Assembly: GCA_900542795.1 (NCBI GenBank)
Contig: UQPD01000060.1
Coordinates: 1 to 13,910, forward strand
DNA from: an uncultured Prevotella sp.
GTDB taxonomy: Bacteria > Bacteroidota > Bacteroidia > Bacteroidales > Bacteroidaceae
Reading direction: 5' to 3'
DNA length: 13,910 bases
The number at the start of each line of letters is the position of its first letter. Positions within the stretch are counted from its first letter, which is position 1. The position numbers and the translations under genes are program-made. The notes under the pieces are model-generated. The model was not told the DNA's origin. It searched no databases and saw nothing but the letters and a program-made list of their open reading frames with translations. Positions 13,861 to 13,910 of this stretch are shown one piece after another.

Positions 13861-13910
13861 CTGTCTCTTATACACATCTGACGCTGCCGACGATCTTACG
13901 CGTGTAGATC
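13861..13910. other. Nextera/Tn5 sequencing adapter (contamination)
   Basis: 13861-13879 is the Tn5 mosaic end CTGTCTCTTATACACATCT. It is followed by GACGCTGCCGACGA (13880-13893), an 8-base index TCTTACGC (13894-13901), and GTGTAGATC (13902-13910), the start of the P5-side primer. This is the standard Nextera read-through order, so these bases are library artefact and not part of the organism. Confidence 0.98.

Noticed and set aside
13861..13879. Genuine Tn5/IS50 end (mobile element)
   Set aside because: It is the engineered mosaic end followed by library primer sequence, with no transposase or element body.
13861..13907. C-terminal extension of serine palmitoyltransferase
   Set aside because: The bases are Nextera adapter, so the tail is not biological.

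Overview
This window looks like chromosomal DNA of a Bacteroidales bacterium, probably Prevotellaceae-like. The evidence is several TAnnTTTG-type -7 boxes, starts without recognisable Shine-Dalgarno sequences, a Bacteroides-type serine palmitoyltransferase (sphingolipid synthesis), a free-standing pheT, and moderate GC. The genus is inferred from protein style and was not tested. The right end is a contig end: the last 50 bases are Illumina Nextera/Tn5 library adapter, not genome.

Layout. 1-404 holds no gene: a short direct repeat (2-23), six 22-bp tandem repeats (107-238) and a long hairpin terminator (328-380) closing the minus-strand gene nagA (405-1562). nagA is divergent from a rightward three-gene unit, with two back-to-back -7 boxes between them. 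The unit encodes an NhaC-type Na+/H+ antiporter (1769-3097), a class C beta-lactamase-like serine hydrolase (3084-4451) and a secreted GH5 mannanase-like protein (4454-5530). The first two genes overlap by 14 bp and the third starts 2 bp after the second ends. The GH5-like protein keeps the fold signatures but has lost the residues expected at both catalytic glutamates.

The housekeeping stretch starts with its own promoter at 5586-5617: pheT (5652-8117), a hairpin region, a YebC-family translation/regulatory protein (8228-8959), an 18-bp-stem hairpin, and a small TSCPD-domain protein (9071-9319). A short lipoprotein gene runs the other way (9347-9754) and is divergent from a C_GCAxxG_C_C redox-type protein (9810-10313). 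dnaG (primase, TTG start, 10502-12487) follows and ends in a clear intrinsic terminator. The serine palmitoyltransferase gene (12675-13860) is essentially complete but is cut at its stop codon by adapter sequence.

Most of the window is ordinary core genome. I did not find a new defence or mobile system. The items most worth a second look are the apparent GH5 pseudoenzyme and its unusual partners, the 22-bp repeat array, the hairpins around yebC, and the adapter contamination, which creates a false protein C-terminus.
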